Below are positions 44,611 through 52,055 of a stretch of DNA of 64,000 nucleotides, piece by piece (the stretch's first letter is position 1; each line of letters begins with the position of its first letter). Both the position numbers and the translations under genes were made by a program. Origin of the DNA: a virus. The notes under the pieces are model-generated. The model was not told the DNA's origin. It worked only from the letters and a program-made list of their open reading frames with translations, and searched no databases. Location of the stretch: IMG/VR virus record IMGVR_UViG_3300008267_000040, positions 39,629 through 103,628 of that record; one strand, written 5' to 3'.

Positions 44611-44808
44611 TCAGACTGCAGCAAGGTAAGCAGCAATCTCATCATCATTCTCGGGACAATCAGCAATGCCCAGTTGATCACAAACTTGCTCACGAGTGAG
44701 TTCAGTTTGGTCAGGAACAATCACATCAAGAATGTTCAGAAGTTGAGTTCCAGTAGCACCCTTGCGGAGCATACCGAGCATCACATCTTTGGAGAAAGAA
44801 ACAGTCAT
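44611..44808 (-). CDS. Small protein of the TG-x-ELL family
   Basis: 65 residues from ATG 44808. MTVSFSKDVMLGMLRKGATG then TQLLNILDVIVPDQTELT is the longest-conserved version of a motif repeated in three other small genes here. Earlier in-frame codons overlap the cassette and are unlikely. The helix-turn-helix-like LLRKGATGxxLLxILD pattern might bind DNA or a partner protein; not shown. Confidence 0.65.
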   Translation of the reverse strand: MTVSFSKDVMLGMLRKGATGTQLLNILDVIVPDQTELTREQVCDQLGIADCPENDDEIAAYLAAV

Positions 44809-45194
44809 TTGAGTTGGAGTTAGTTTGACGTTTGTGGGGTGGGTTGGTTGCCCTTCCCTCACCACCCCTATACAATACCACATTTTGGGCACTGTGCTCA
44901 TTTACTGTGCCACCAGTACAAGTGGCACATCGCATAATTGGACTCGGTGGGACTGGATTTTGCTAGGAAGCACCAACCCCCCTGAGTCCTATGCGGGACA
45001 CATAATGAGACCGAGAAGAGTTTTTGTTTCTTCTCTGATTCCACCTGCAACCCAGGCACCCCCCACCGCAGGATGCAGTCCCATTGCAGTCTCGTGTGAA
45101 ACTGTTGATTTGGGATTTTTCTGCAATCTGGGGTCAAGGTGCCCTAGGTCATGGACCACAATCTCATCGACGGTCCATCTGAAACTGTTGAGAA
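44809..45194. other. 386-bp gap: cassette C plus a gene remnant-like stretch
   Basis: 44872-44929 is a promoter/stem-loop cassette. The rest (44930-45194) is more GC-rich than its surroundings and has no convincing gene. It begins, reading leftward to the cassette, with a leader-like GTCCCACCGAGTCCAATT that elsewhere precedes genes, and carries a 12-bp direct repeat TGAAACTGTTGA (45097-45108, 45180-45191) and a TGGACC/GGTCCA inverted repeat (45153-45177 region). It may mark a lost gene. Confidence 0.5.
44872..44929 (-). promoter_or_regulatory. Early promoter/stem-loop cassette C
   Basis: TGTGCCAC/GTGGCACA (44906-44929) with the same CAGTACAA loop as cassette B, then GTAAATGAGCAC and -10-like TATTGT (44872-44877). 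It precedes the 65-residue TG-x-ELL gene. Confidence 0.55.
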
Positions 45195-45371
45195 TCAGGC
45201 AGATTCCAGCAGTTCAGGATAATAGTCTTTAACTTCTGTAATCAATTCTTCCTCAGTATAATCAGTAAGATTTTCTACGAGAGTATCATAAACAAAACGT
45301 TCCATTGTTTTGTAGTCCATGCTATCCAGCATTTGCTGAGCATAAGCATCAATCAGGTCTTCTTTATTCAT
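45195..45371 (-). CDS. Conserved small acidic protein
   Basis: 58 residues, MNKEDLIDAYAQQMLDSMDY, then KTMERFVYDTLVENLTDYTE and EEELITEVKDYYPELLESA. I recognise this FVYDTL...ELITEV.DYYPELL pattern as a family recurrent in cyanophages. All-helical; function unknown. Confidence 0.75.
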   Translation of the reverse strand: MNKEDLIDAYAQQMLDSMDYKTMERFVYDTLVENLTDYTEEELITEVKDYYPELLESA

Positions 45372-45378
45372 GATAAGT

Positions 45379-45585
45379 TCAGTGAGATTCAGAAATTACA
45401 AGGTAATCAAGTGAATTGACACACCAACCAGTTTGGTCGGAAATCAAATCAGAAAGTTCATCTTCATTATCAACCTCGAAGACTTCACCAATCACAGATT
45501 TAGCAACTGCGACTTGCTCATCATAAGGAAGTTCCCCAGATGAATCTTCAAAGTCAAACTCAATGTCAGTTAGTTTCAGAAGCAT
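45379..45585 (-). CDS. Conserved small acidic protein
   Basis: 68 residues from ATG 45585; a TTG two codons earlier is less likely. MLLKLTDIEFDFEDSSGELP, ending TGWCVNSLDYLVISESH. The IEFDF...TGWC.xSxDY pattern recurs in cyanophage small proteins. Function unknown. Confidence 0.7.
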   Translation of the reverse strand: MLLKLTDIEFDFEDSSGELPYDEQVAVAKSVIGEVFEVDNEDELSDLISDQTGWCVNSLDYLVISESH

Positions 45586-45587
45586 TG

Positions 45588-45836
45588 TCAAACCTCAGCA
45601 AAAGGATTAGCAAGTTGCGGAATCGTATTGAAATCTACAACTTCATAAGGAATGGTGTGATTAAGATACTCTTCAATCTCAAGATTCATCTCAATTCGAT
45701 TGAGAAACTTCTTGGATTGACTTTGACCCATAAAAGTCAAAGTTTTTAGAAACCACTCTTCGGATACATTGCCCATCGGAGTTTTGATGGGGTAGAAATC
45801 CACCACCATGTTGCCATCTTTAGATTGGAGTTTCAT
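45588..45836 (-). CDS. Hypothetical protein
   Basis: 82 residues, MKLQSKDGNMVVDFYPIKTP, then EEWFLKTLTFMGQSQSKKFL. Lies between the ArdA-like gene and the 68-residue gene; no recognised domain. Confidence 0.6.
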   Translation of the reverse strand: MKLQSKDGNMVVDFYPIKTPMGNVSEEWFLKTLTFMGQSQSKKFLNRIEMNLEIEEYLNHTIPYEVVDFNTIPQLANPFAEV

Positions 45837-45880
45837 TGAGTGATTAGAATGAAGTGAATTGGAGTTAAGAAACTAACGTG

Positions 45881-46276
45881 TCAGAATTGTGTATCGAACA
45901 CAAACCCATCTTCATAAACGCAATCAAGATTATCGAAACTTGATTCCCAATCAATTTCCAGAAAACCAGGCATTTCCGTAGTATAACAGTCATTCACAAA
46001 GTTCTCTACATATTCACCTTTAGAACTCCAAGCACCACGGTAAGAATCTTGGAAACCAGGAAGTTGGTCGAGACCAAAATACTCAACAAAAGCATCTACT
46101 GCTTCATAATTGTATTCTTCTCCAAGTTGACAATAATCTTCGTAAAACTTTACGAGATTATCTTCACCGTGCTCTCCAATGAACTCATAAATGTCCTCAT
46201 CGGAAAAGTTATTATCAACCAGTTCTTTGATAAACTCAACAGTCGATTCTTTGAGATTCACTTCGATTGCAGGCAT
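45881..46276 (-). CDS. ArdA-like antirestriction candidate 1
   Basis: 131 residues from ATG 46276; TTG 46288 is an alternative. Strongly acidic, with residues ~63-97 (FVEYFGLDQLPGFQDSYRGA, WSSKGEYVENFVNDC) and the end (YEDGFVFDTQF) resembling the third domain of ArdA, a DNA mimic that blocks Type I restriction enzymes. First gene of its operon, behind promoter cassette D, which suits an early anti-defence role. Only part of ArdA is represented (full ArdA is ~165 residues), so assignment is probable, not certain. Confidence 0.6.
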   Translation of the reverse strand: MPAIEVNLKESTVEFIKELVDNNFSDEDIYEFIGEHGEDNLVKFYEDYCQLGEEYNYEAVDAFVEYFGLDQLPGFQDSYRGAWSSKGEYVENFVNDCYTTEMPGFLEIDWESSFDNLDCVYEDGFVFDTQF

Positions 46277-46304
46277 TGGGTTTCTCAACCTCGATTACTT
46301 TGTA

Positions 46305-46364
46305 ATCATAGCACCCCCAGCAGGGGTTTGGACGGTGTAATGTGCCACCTCTACAAGTGGCACA
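46305..46364 (-). promoter_or_regulatory. Early promoter/stem-loop cassette D
   Basis: TGTGCCAC/GTGGCACA (46341-46364, loop CTCTACAA), then a CCCC/GGGG mini-hairpin (46315-46326), then extended -10 TGCTATGAT (box 46305-46310). Drives the ArdA-like operon. Confidence 0.7.
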
Positions 46365-46378
46365 GTCTCACTCAAGAC

Positions 46379-46543
46379 TCACTCATCATACCAGTATTCA
46401 TAATCTTTCACAATGTCATCAGGATGATGATACTTTTCAGTCATACGGTCAATGAAATCTTGGACCTCACCATCATCTAAATCAGCATTGAAATAAATCG
46501 TGAGGTTGACAGATTTATATTGAGTCACAGTCGTTTGTTCCAT
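46379..46543 (-). CDS. Small hypothetical protein
   Basis: 54 residues, MEQTTVTQYKSVNLTIYFNA, then DDGEVQDFIDRMTEKYHHPD. Last gene of the operon before cassette D; TGATG overlap with the gene upstream. Function unknown. Confidence 0.65.
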   Translation of the reverse strand: MEQTTVTQYKSVNLTIYFNADLDDGEVQDFIDRMTEKYHHPDDIVKDYEYWYDE

Positions 46544-46935
46544 CAAAGTTGTTCTTGAATCAGTTTAGAAAGTTCATTGAAAGTATAACCTGAATCGTTC
46601 AGGTCCGCAAGTCCTTCGTGATAGAACCAACTATCTTCATCATCTTCTTCAACATCAATTTTTACCACAGGACAATTTTCAGTGAATCCTGCCCAATCCA
46701 TTACAGATTCGGGCACAAACTCACTTTGGTCTTCAAAATACCAATAGTCTTTAGGTTGAAGATTAGTTTCTTCAATGCCCCTAAACTCCCATTCAGTATT
46801 GTGTTCTTGTGCATAAAGGTCACACAGAACACCAAGACAACAATAACCACTCACAGTGCGGAGTTTTTCACTGCCCTGCTCGTATTTACCAGAACGCAGA
46901 GCATCAATCCACTTTTGCTTAACTTCAGGATTCAT
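46543..46935 (-). CDS. Conserved phage hypothetical protein
   Basis: 130 residues from ATG 46935; two ATGs 4-5 codons earlier are possible. NPEVKQKWIDALRSGKYEQG, then SGYCCLGVLCDLYAQEHN, and VMDWAGF...LADLNDSGYTFNELSKLI match a family widespread in phages of many hosts; function unknown. The paired Cys in YCCLGVLCDLY are typical. Confidence 0.8.
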   Translation of the reverse strand: MNPEVKQKWIDALRSGKYEQGSEKLRTVSGYCCLGVLCDLYAQEHNTEWEFRGIEETNLQPKDYWYFEDQSEFVPESVMDWAGFTENCPVVKIDVEEDDEDSWFYHEGLADLNDSGYTFNELSKLIQEQL

Positions 46936-47107
46936 TGCCGTTGACATCATCAAACCAAGTGTCGAGTGAGTTAAAAATTTCAGTTACAATAGTATCAGTA
47001 ATAGAATCAATGTGTGGTTCAGGATTGTGCTTAAACGCACGGTTGTATCCGAACCTAACACCTTCCTCTATTGCCATTTCCAATACATTACGGAATCTAG
47101 GTTTCAT
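46925..47107 (-). CDS. Conserved small phage protein
   Basis: 60 residues from ATG 47107, preceded by GGGAGGTGTT. MKPRFRNVLEMAIEEGVRFG, then YNRAFKHNPEPHIDSITDTI. The IEEGVRxGYxRAFKH...I..EI...LDxWFD pattern is common in small phage proteins of unknown function. Confidence 0.75.
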   Translation of the reverse strand: MKPRFRNVLEMAIEEGVRFGYNRAFKHNPEPHIDSITDTIVTEIFNSLDTWFDDVNGNES

Positions 47108-47307
47108 AACACCTCCCAATCACATTCCCAAGAGTCATTGACATTTACCCAAAAGAAGTATTTTTGATTCTCTGATGCGAGAAACAACATACCATCACCC
47201 TTGTCTTGCTCTACAATACAAGTTGGGTTGTTATCCATAAAATTGCAAAGTCTATTCTTTGCTTTCTTGGATTTAGGTCTAACAATTACTTTGCGTGGAT
47301 GTGACAT
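47104..47307 (-). CDS. Small hypothetical protein
   Basis: 67 residues, MSHPRKVIVRPKSKKAKNRL, basic N-terminus and aromatic-rich C-terminus (FWVNVNDSWECDWEVL). 4-nt overlap with the next gene. Function unknown. Confidence 0.65.
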   Translation of the reverse strand: MSHPRKVIVRPKSKKAKNRLCNFMDNNPTCIVEQDKGDGMLFLASENQKYFFWVNVNDSWECDWEVL

Positions 47308-47513
47308 TAGTTCACAGTAAGAACAAGTTTAGCAACACGTTTCTCTCCAGCAACTTCCTGCAACTTATCATAAACTTTTTGGAACTGAACTCCCAAGTTC
47401 ATATAATAAGCAGAAAGTTGATAATTCTCTGCAAGATAAAGAGCATTTTCTTTCTCTTCAAGTGCAGAGATAATGTCTAGCAACTCACCAGAAGTAAATG
47501 AAATTGAAGTCAT
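47307..47513 (-). CDS. Small helical protein
   Basis: 68 residues from ATG 47513. MTSISFTSGELLDIISALEE, then KENALYLAENYQLSAYYMNL. Probably a helical hairpin. The in-frame TTG at 47534 lies in the upstream gene and is less likely. Function unknown. Confidence 0.65.
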   Translation of the reverse strand: MTSISFTSGELLDIISALEEKENALYLAENYQLSAYYMNLGVQFQKVYDKLQEVAGEKRVAKLVLTVN

Positions 47514-47746
47514 TTTGCAGAGTTCGGAAAACAAATACCATCAACATTAGTGGAAATAGTTGTCTCTAAGACAACATCAAAATCTTCAGTCATTTTGACA
47601 TAATTCCAGAGAGTGTCAGTCTCATCTTCCACATTTTCCTGATAACAGTGAATGAAACCTTCCGAGTCTTGTTTTACATAACAACCATCATAGTCTTCAT
47701 TATCAAAGACATAACCAGATGCAATTAGTGCTTCAATGAAAGTCAT
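47510..47746 (-). CDS. Small hypothetical protein
   Basis: 78 residues, MTFIEALIASGYVFDNEDYD, then GCYVKQDSEGFIHCYQENVE; acidic, beta-type. 4-nt overlaps on both sides. Function unknown. Confidence 0.65.
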   Translation of the reverse strand: MTFIEALIASGYVFDNEDYDGCYVKQDSEGFIHCYQENVEDETDTLWNYVKMTEDFDVVLETTISTNVDGICFPNSAK

Positions 47747-47943
47747 TTGATGTCGAAGATGTCGAATAGTTCTCGTTGAGTTTTAGTGAAGAGTGTATCT
47801 TCAGGGGGATACTCATAGAGTTCCAACTCAAACTCTTTGTAGAAATACATAATGTCCCGAAGAGCAGTAAGTTGCTTCTCGGTCAAGATTTCTTCAATAG
47901 TCAGCACAGTGTCAAGCATAGTTTCAGTAATCAGTTCCGTCAT
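47743..47943 (-). CDS. Small hypothetical protein
   Basis: 66 residues from ATG 47943 (MTELITETMLDTVLTIEEIL); ATG 47970 would add nine residues but lies within the previous gene. TEKQLTALRDIMYFYKEFEL suggests helices. Function unknown. Confidence 0.6.
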   Translation of the reverse strand: MTELITETMLDTVLTIEEILTEKQLTALRDIMYFYKEFELELYEYPPEDTLFTKTQRELFDIFDIK

Positions 47944-48088
47944 TTTCACACTCTTGAATCCAATAAGCATAGCACGGAAAGTTCAGAGGATGGTCTACAT
48001 TCCGTTTGTACCAATCGTATGCAAGACGCAAACGATTTTCAGGCACCTGCAAATAAGGAATGTTTGTCAGATGCGGGGTGTAAGTCAT
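47924..48088 (-). CDS. Small hypothetical protein
   Basis: 54 residues, MTYTPHLTNIPYLQVPENRL, then RLAYDWYKRNVDHPLNFPCY. First gene behind cassette E. Overlaps the next gene by 20 nt. Function unknown. Confidence 0.65.
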   Translation of the reverse strand: MTYTPHLTNIPYLQVPENRLRLAYDWYKRNVDHPLNFPCYAYWIQECENDGTDY

Positions 48089-48111
48089 TGGACTTCCTCA
48101 ACCATGAATCC

Positions 48112-48171
48112 ATAATACCCCAGAATCCCCCGTACCGCAACCGCATCTGTGCCACCCCTACAAGTGGCACA
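48112..48171 (-). promoter_or_regulatory. Early promoter/stem-loop cassette E
   Basis: TGTGCCAC/GTGGCACA (48148-48171, loop CCCTACAA), TTGCGG (48135-48140), 17-nt spacer, TATTAT (48112-48117). It lies directly after the Dam stop. Confidence 0.65.
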
Positions 48172-48177
48172 CCAGCA

Positions 48178-48996
48178 TCAATAAATGGCAATCAGTTCTT
48201 TAACTTTTCCCCTTGATTCGGAACTAGCACCAACACTCCTATTCACATCAACTTCAATTATCTTTCTTGCATCACAGTAAAGTTCTCTTGCTCTCTCTAC
48301 ATCATGATTGCTGATGATTACTTTTGCTCCTTGACTTTTGAGATACTTTGCAAGTTCAACCAATCGTATTTGGTCTGAATCAGTAAATCCCTCGGTATGA
48401 TAATCTGTAAAATTAGATGTTTCACTCAATGGAATGTAAGGTGGGTCAAAATAAACAACAGTTTTCTCATTGATGTTTTGATACAACTTCATTTCAGAGA
48501 AATCAAGAGAGTGCATGTATAATTGATTCTTCTCTCTCATTGTGTTGGTGAAGTTAATCATTTCAGTTCTTGGGAAAGTCACACTCTTATACTTTCCAAA
48601 GGGAACATTATACTTACCTTGTTTGTTGTATCGAGTCAATCCATTGAAACTATGTTTGTTGAGATAGACAAATAATGCAGACTTTTCTCTGCTATCTGCA
48701 GTTTCATTGAACAGTTCTCGATTTCTATAGAAAACTACTTCATCATTTCCATCAATAAAGTAAGATTCACAATAGTCAATGAAGTCATTGCCTTCTGAAA
48801 TCAAATACTGATAAGTCCGAATCAAATCATTGTTTGCGTCATTGATAACAATGACTGGGCAATCCACAATGTTCAGTGATACACTTGCTGCACCACTGAA
48901 CGGTTCAATAAATTGAGTTGGATACCCAATAATAGGAATAAGTTGGGGCAGGAGTCTAAACTTACCACCTGCCCACTTTAGAAAAGGTTTATTCAT
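48178..48996 (-). CDS. dam: DNA adenine methyltransferase (D12/Dam class)
   Basis: 272 residues (T4 Dam: 259). Class-alpha N6-adenine methyltransferase motifs are complete: KPFLKWAGGK at 3-12, FIEPFSGAASVSLN at 29-42 (AdoMet binding) and DPPY at 184-187 (catalysis); the target-recognition region RYNKQGKYNVPFGKY (122-136) is of the GATC-Dam type. It would methylate adenine, most likely in GATC. Its ATG comes 2 nt after the stop of a MutH/Sau3AI-family nuclease gene, so the two are co-transcribed from the 49667-49695 promoter. GATC sites occur in the window, consistent with self-protection. Confidence 0.93.
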   Translation of the reverse strand: MNKPFLKWAGGKFRLLPQLIPIIGYPTQFIEPFSGAASVSLNIVDCPVIVINDANNDLIRTYQYLISEGNDFIDYCESYFIDGNDEVVFYRNRELFNETADSREKSALFVYLNKHSFNGLTRYNKQGKYNVPFGKYKSVTFPRTEMINFTNTMREKNQLYMHSLDFSEMKLYQNINEKTVVYFDPPYIPLSETSNFTDYHTEGFTDSDQIRLVELAKYLKSQGAKVIISNHDVERARELYCDARKIIEVDVNRSVGASSESRGKVKELIAIY

Positions 48997-48998
48997 TT

Positions 48999-49646
48999 TT
49001 ATCCAGAGATACTTCTACCAAAATCAGCACGCAAATAAAATGCCATACCCTTATCATTAAGGGTTACACCTGTAAAATCACAAGGAGTATAACCACCTTT
49101 TTTCCGTTGAGATGCTTTTGTACGAATTTGCATCAACATGTTGGGTCCATTTATAGTGTGAGTTGGTTTACCTTTATTTGGACCCTTCTCATTTACAAAC
49201 CCAAGTTCATCCAATTCCACACCACGTTCGTATGCAAGTCTGATATTATCGCAAATAAAATTATAATCCTCACGAAGTTTATGATAATGCTCTGGGTCAA
49301 CTTCTTCATTGAGAAGTGTAGTCCCCAAATACTCATTTTCCTTCGAAAATGAAATGTAAATAACTTGCTTCAGTTTTTCTCCAACTTTACTTTCTTCAAA
49401 AGAAACTTTATCTTCGATGATTTCAGAAAGACAATGTTTCATTTGAGTTATAGCAATCGTTTCACCAACAGTAAAAGTTTTTAGTTCACCGTCAATCATA
49501 TCAGTGAGTTCGGAATTGTTTTCCATTCCCAACGCATTTTGGATAATTTGACCACGAGAACCTTTATTCTTTGTTGGTTTGCCAAACCCCTTAAAGTCAG
49601 TGACTTTTAGTTTAGCAACAACTTGAACAGTGGAGAGTTTTTGCAT
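48999..49646 (-). CDS. MutH/Sau3AI-family endonuclease
   Basis: 215 residues from ATG 49646; a longer frame from 49688 would overlap the promoter. It aligns by eye along the whole of E. coli MutH: KGSRGQIIQNALG (28-40), the catalytic stretch TDMIDGELKTFTV with Glu54-x-Lys56 and Asp49, SKVGEKLKQVIYISF, HKLREDYNFICDNI, MQIRTKAS and GMAFYLRADFGRS. MutH nicks, and Sau3AI cuts, at unmethylated or hemimethylated GATC. The adjacent dam gene makes this a likely Type II-like restriction-modification pair or a methyl-directed nuclease. The spacing Asp49-Glu54 is shorter than in MutH, so the Asp assignment is tentative. Confidence 0.82.
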   Translation of the reverse strand: MQKLSTVQVVAKLKVTDFKGFGKPTKNKGSRGQIIQNALGMENNSELTDMIDGELKTFTVGETIAITQMKHCLSEIIEDKVSFEESKVGEKLKQVIYISFSKENEYLGTTLLNEEVDPEHYHKLREDYNFICDNIRLAYERGVELDELGFVNEKGPNKGKPTHTINGPNMLMQIRTKASQRKKGGYTPCDFTGVTLNDKGMAFYLRADFGRSISG

Positions 49647-49666
49647 GTCTCTTTGTGTATGAATAC

Positions 49667-49725
49667 ACTGTAACCGATTCCCAGGCAAAAGTCAAGGGGG
49701 TTGTGCCACCAGTTCAACTGGCACA
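49667..49725 (-). promoter_or_regulatory. Early promoter/stem-loop cassette F (MutH-dam operon)
   Basis: TGTGCCA/TGGCACA stem-loop (49702-49725), then TTGACT (49690-49695), 17-nt spacer, TACAGT (49667-49672), 20 nt before the MutH-like ATG. Best -35/-10 pair among the GTGCCAC cassettes. Confidence 0.8.
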
Positions 49726-49739
49726 TGGACTCCCAAGAC

Positions 49740-49904
49740 TCAACTGAGATTGCTTATGTATTTCTTCAGAAGATGTTTACCCTTATCAACATCAAATCTA
49801 CGTTCAAACAGTTCCATAAGTTCTAACACTAGGTCAGCATATACAACTGGAACTCGAATATGTTTAGTTTCACCTGATTTGGGAAACTTTTTACTAAAAG
49901 GCAT
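49740..49904 (-). CDS. Small basic protein
   Basis: 54 residues, MPFSKKFPKSGETKHIRVPV, then VYADLVLELMELFERRFDVD. The KHIRVPVVYADLVLELM start recalls short ribbon-helix-helix or plasmid-type DNA-binding proteins, but this is a weak impression. Lies just before cassette F. Confidence 0.65.
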   Translation of the reverse strand: MPFSKKFPKSGETKHIRVPVVYADLVLELMELFERRFDVDKGKHLLKKYISNLS

Positions 49905-49936
49905 TACAATCTATGCGTGACACATAGAGATTTATA

Positions 49937-50224
49937 TTACTTCTTGTCTTTAATTCCGTATTCTTGCTTGATTTCTTGTCTAATATCATTTCTCAATCTA
50001 TCAACATGCTTCACATACTCTTTATGTTCATCTTCTTCACGTTTTTGCTCTGCATCATGCTCTTTCTTTTCTTGTTCTTGCTCCCTCTGCTTCATAAATC
50101 TTTTCTTTCTGTTTTCAATATCATCAGACTGCCTTTGTCTTGCTGCTGCAACTTTTGAAGCATAAACCTTTCTGTATGATTTTGCTTCTTCTAGTTGTTG
50201 GAGAAATTGGGCAAAGGTTTTCAT
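49937..50224 (-). CDS. Highly charged coiled-coil protein with MKTFxxFL leader
   Basis: 95 residues. It begins MKTFAQFLQQLEEAKSYRK, an N-terminal leader of a form seen on many cyanophage proteins and possibly a capsid-targeting or processing signal; the rest is a Glu/Lys/Arg/Gln coiled coil (RKKRFMKQREQEQEKKEHDA). Packaging into the virion is a hypothesis. Confidence 0.65.
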   Translation of the reverse strand: MKTFAQFLQQLEEAKSYRKVYASKVAAARQRQSDDIENRKKRFMKQREQEQEKKEHDAEQKREEDEHKEYVKHVDRLRNDIRQEIKQEYGIKDKK

Positions 50225-50253
50225 TGAAAAAAAAAAAGAAAATCTATGGGTAT

Positions 50254-51489
50254 TTAGGCAGCAACAACCTCACCTTTCACAAATACAGTGTCAATGACAC
50301 TCTGAAGTTGCCGAGCAATCCTATCTCCATAGTTGTTATTCACAGGAATAGTGATAGTACCAAAGGGTTTCTTGTAGAAAGCAAACTCACCTGCTTTCAT
50401 CTTACCCTCTGCGATTGCTTGACGGTCATCACGGTGCATACGGATAACCCTTCCGATTGTTTGGCACATTTCAATCATAGGAAGATTACGCAGCATAATG
50501 CAATGAGTCAAACCTTGAACGTTGATACCTTCAGACAGAATGCTGTAGTGAAATACAATGAACTTCTTGTCTGGGTCAGCACCAAAATCACTCATCTTCT
50601 CAAAGAATACTTCACGAGACACTTTGGTTTTGTCGATGTAAGCACCATGCTTGGAAGTGATATGCATAATCGTGTAACCCATATCATTGAGTTGTTGAAG
50701 CAAATCACTTTCAGTGAACATTGCCCAAATTACTTTGGTGCTCGGTGCAGCAACAAGAACTTTAGGTGCATCACAATCAGAAATACCAGACAGGATACCT
50801 ACAATGTTCTCTGCATCTACAAAAGGTGCATTTTCCTTTGTGCGAATCGTTTGTGCTTCATAAGGCACAACCCGAGGAGGAATAATACTGCCTGCTTCAA
50901 TCAATTCTTTAGCAGGAATACTGATGATATTATTACCATAAACATCAGTATTGTTCATAGACTCCATACTGTTATTGAACTTCGGAGTTGCAGTGAAGAA
51001 ATAAGCATTATCTGCAACTGCTGAAGTGTGAGCAATGCCCACAAAGTTAGATGGTTTCACACAGTGGTGTGCTTCATCAAAATACACCACATCAATGTTA
51101 ATTTCTGCTTCATTCACCCGACCAATGGAATTGTAAGTGGTGAAAATGAATTGATGCTTGCCACTTCCGATTGCTGTGTCATTGTATTCTGCAATGACTG
51201 CTGGACGTGTAGAGGATTGATGATGAGTTTCACCACTGTGAACGTGCATATAAGCAATGTTTTGCTCTTTGAGATATTGTTCAAACTCCGAACAGAGTTG
51301 ATTTGCAAGCAGGATTCGAGGTGCAACAACAACAAACGTCATCGGTTCTTTTGCGTTAAGAACACGTTGACGGGCATCTTCCATCATCACAACAGTCTTC
51401 CCACCACCAGTAGGAATATACACTGAACCCCTGATTGCTTTCTGCACAGCATCAAGAGCACGTTGTTGATAAGGAAGAAGAGTCAGCAT
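50254..51489 (-). CDS. SF2 DEAH-box helicase
   Basis: 411 residues from ATG 51489; a TTG codon just before is less likely. Helicase motifs in order: LLPYQQRALDAV (Q-like), IPTGGGKT at 25-32 (Walker A), VVYFDEAHH with DEAH at 138-141, FTATP at 165-169, and QTIGRVIR at 343-350 (motif VI). It has the ResIII/RAD25 arrangement of short phage helicases and resembles UvsW in class rather than closely in sequence. Likely ATP-dependent DNA translocation or branch migration in replication/recombination. Own promoter at 51515. Confidence 0.88.
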   Translation of the reverse strand: MLTLLPYQQRALDAVQKAIRGSVYIPTGGGKTVVMMEDARQRVLNAKEPMTFVVVAPRILLANQLCSEFEQYLKEQNIAYMHVHSGETHHQSSTRPAVIAEYNDTAIGSGKHQFIFTTYNSIGRVNEAEINIDVVYFDEAHHCVKPSNFVGIAHTSAVADNAYFFTATPKFNNSMESMNNTDVYGNNIISIPAKELIEAGSIIPPRVVPYEAQTIRTKENAPFVDAENIVGILSGISDCDAPKVLVAAPSTKVIWAMFTESDLLQQLNDMGYTIMHITSKHGAYIDKTKVSREVFFEKMSDFGADPDKKFIVFHYSILSEGINVQGLTHCIMLRNLPMIEMCQTIGRVIRMHRDDRQAIAEGKMKAGEFAFYKKPFGTITIPVNNNYGDRIARQLQSVIDTVFVKGEVVAA

Positions 51490-51514
51490 CAATCAATCAC
51501 GTTTGTATTCATAC

Positions 51515-51588
51515 AGTATAGCACCCCTCCCGTGGAATCGGGAAGAGTGCTGGACAGTTCCACAAGTGGCATGAGTCTACTAAGACTC
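51515..51588 (-). promoter_or_regulatory. Early promoter/stem-loop cassette G
   Basis: GAGTCT/AGACTC hairpin (51573-51588), degenerate CCACAAGTGG remnant (51560-51569), CCCG/CGGG hairpin, extended -10 TGCTATACT (box 51515-51520). Degenerate member of the cassette family; drives the helicase gene. Confidence 0.55.
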
Positions 51589-51921
51589 CAACCATTCATA
51601 AAACTCAGAAATAGTCGGGAGTTCTTCCCCCTTCTCCATTGCAATTTGACACATTAAATCATACATCTCAATCTCTGCTTCATCAAGTTGTTGATAAAAC
51701 TCTTCATTATCTTGTTCTGGTTCATGATAATGATGAACTTCTACAACTTGAGATTCTTGTCGAGAAATTGGTACTTGATTATAGGTGGCAACTCTTTTGC
51801 CACCTGTCATACTCAATGCTGCAGTTTGAGCATCAACATAGTTGAAACTCCCAGGAACTTTAACAGTCTCATAAATTCCAGTTTGAGTAACAATCTGTAT
51901 CTCCCATTCCCAATCTGACAT
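51580..51921 (-). CDS. Hypothetical protein
   Basis: 113 residues from ATG 51921. SDWEWEIQIVTQTGIYETVK, then YVDAQTAALSMTGGKRV and a His/acid-rich middle (VVEVHHYHEPEQDNEEFY). The C-terminus is helical. The GAGTCT/AGACTC hairpin lies in its end. Function unknown. Confidence 0.65.
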   Translation of the reverse strand: MSDWEWEIQIVTQTGIYETVKVPGSFNYVDAQTAALSMTGGKRVATYNQVPISRQESQVVEVHHYHEPEQDNEEFYQQLDEAEIEMYDLMCQIAMEKGEELPTISEFYEWLES

Positions 51922-52055
51922 CAAATAAACTCCGCAAGGTAATAATCAACAGTTACTTCGAGTTCTGCTGCTTTCCTTTCAATTTCCATTGCATACTCAT
52001 CTGCAAACTCATCGGAGTTATCATTACAAAAGAGGTCAAGAGTAGATTCATGCAT
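51921..52055 (-). CDS. Small acidic protein
   Basis: 44 residues from ATG 52055, preceded by GGAAG at good distance. HESTLDLFCNDNSDEFADEY, ending LEVTVDYYLAEFI, a tail shared by several cyanophage small proteins. Longer frame from a TTG is unlikely. Confidence 0.6.
   Translation of the reverse strand: MHESTLDLFCNDNSDEFADEYAMEIERKAAELEVTVDYYLAEFI

Noticed and set aside
44898-45137. A 79-codon minus-strand frame over cassette C
   Set aside because: It translates the stem-loop and leader sequence, has no ribosome site and no recognisable pattern; treated as non-coding remnant.
48178-49646. MutH-Dam pair as true mismatch repair
   Set aside because: No mutS or mutL is visible, so mismatch repair as such is not supported; restriction-modification or nicking is preferred.
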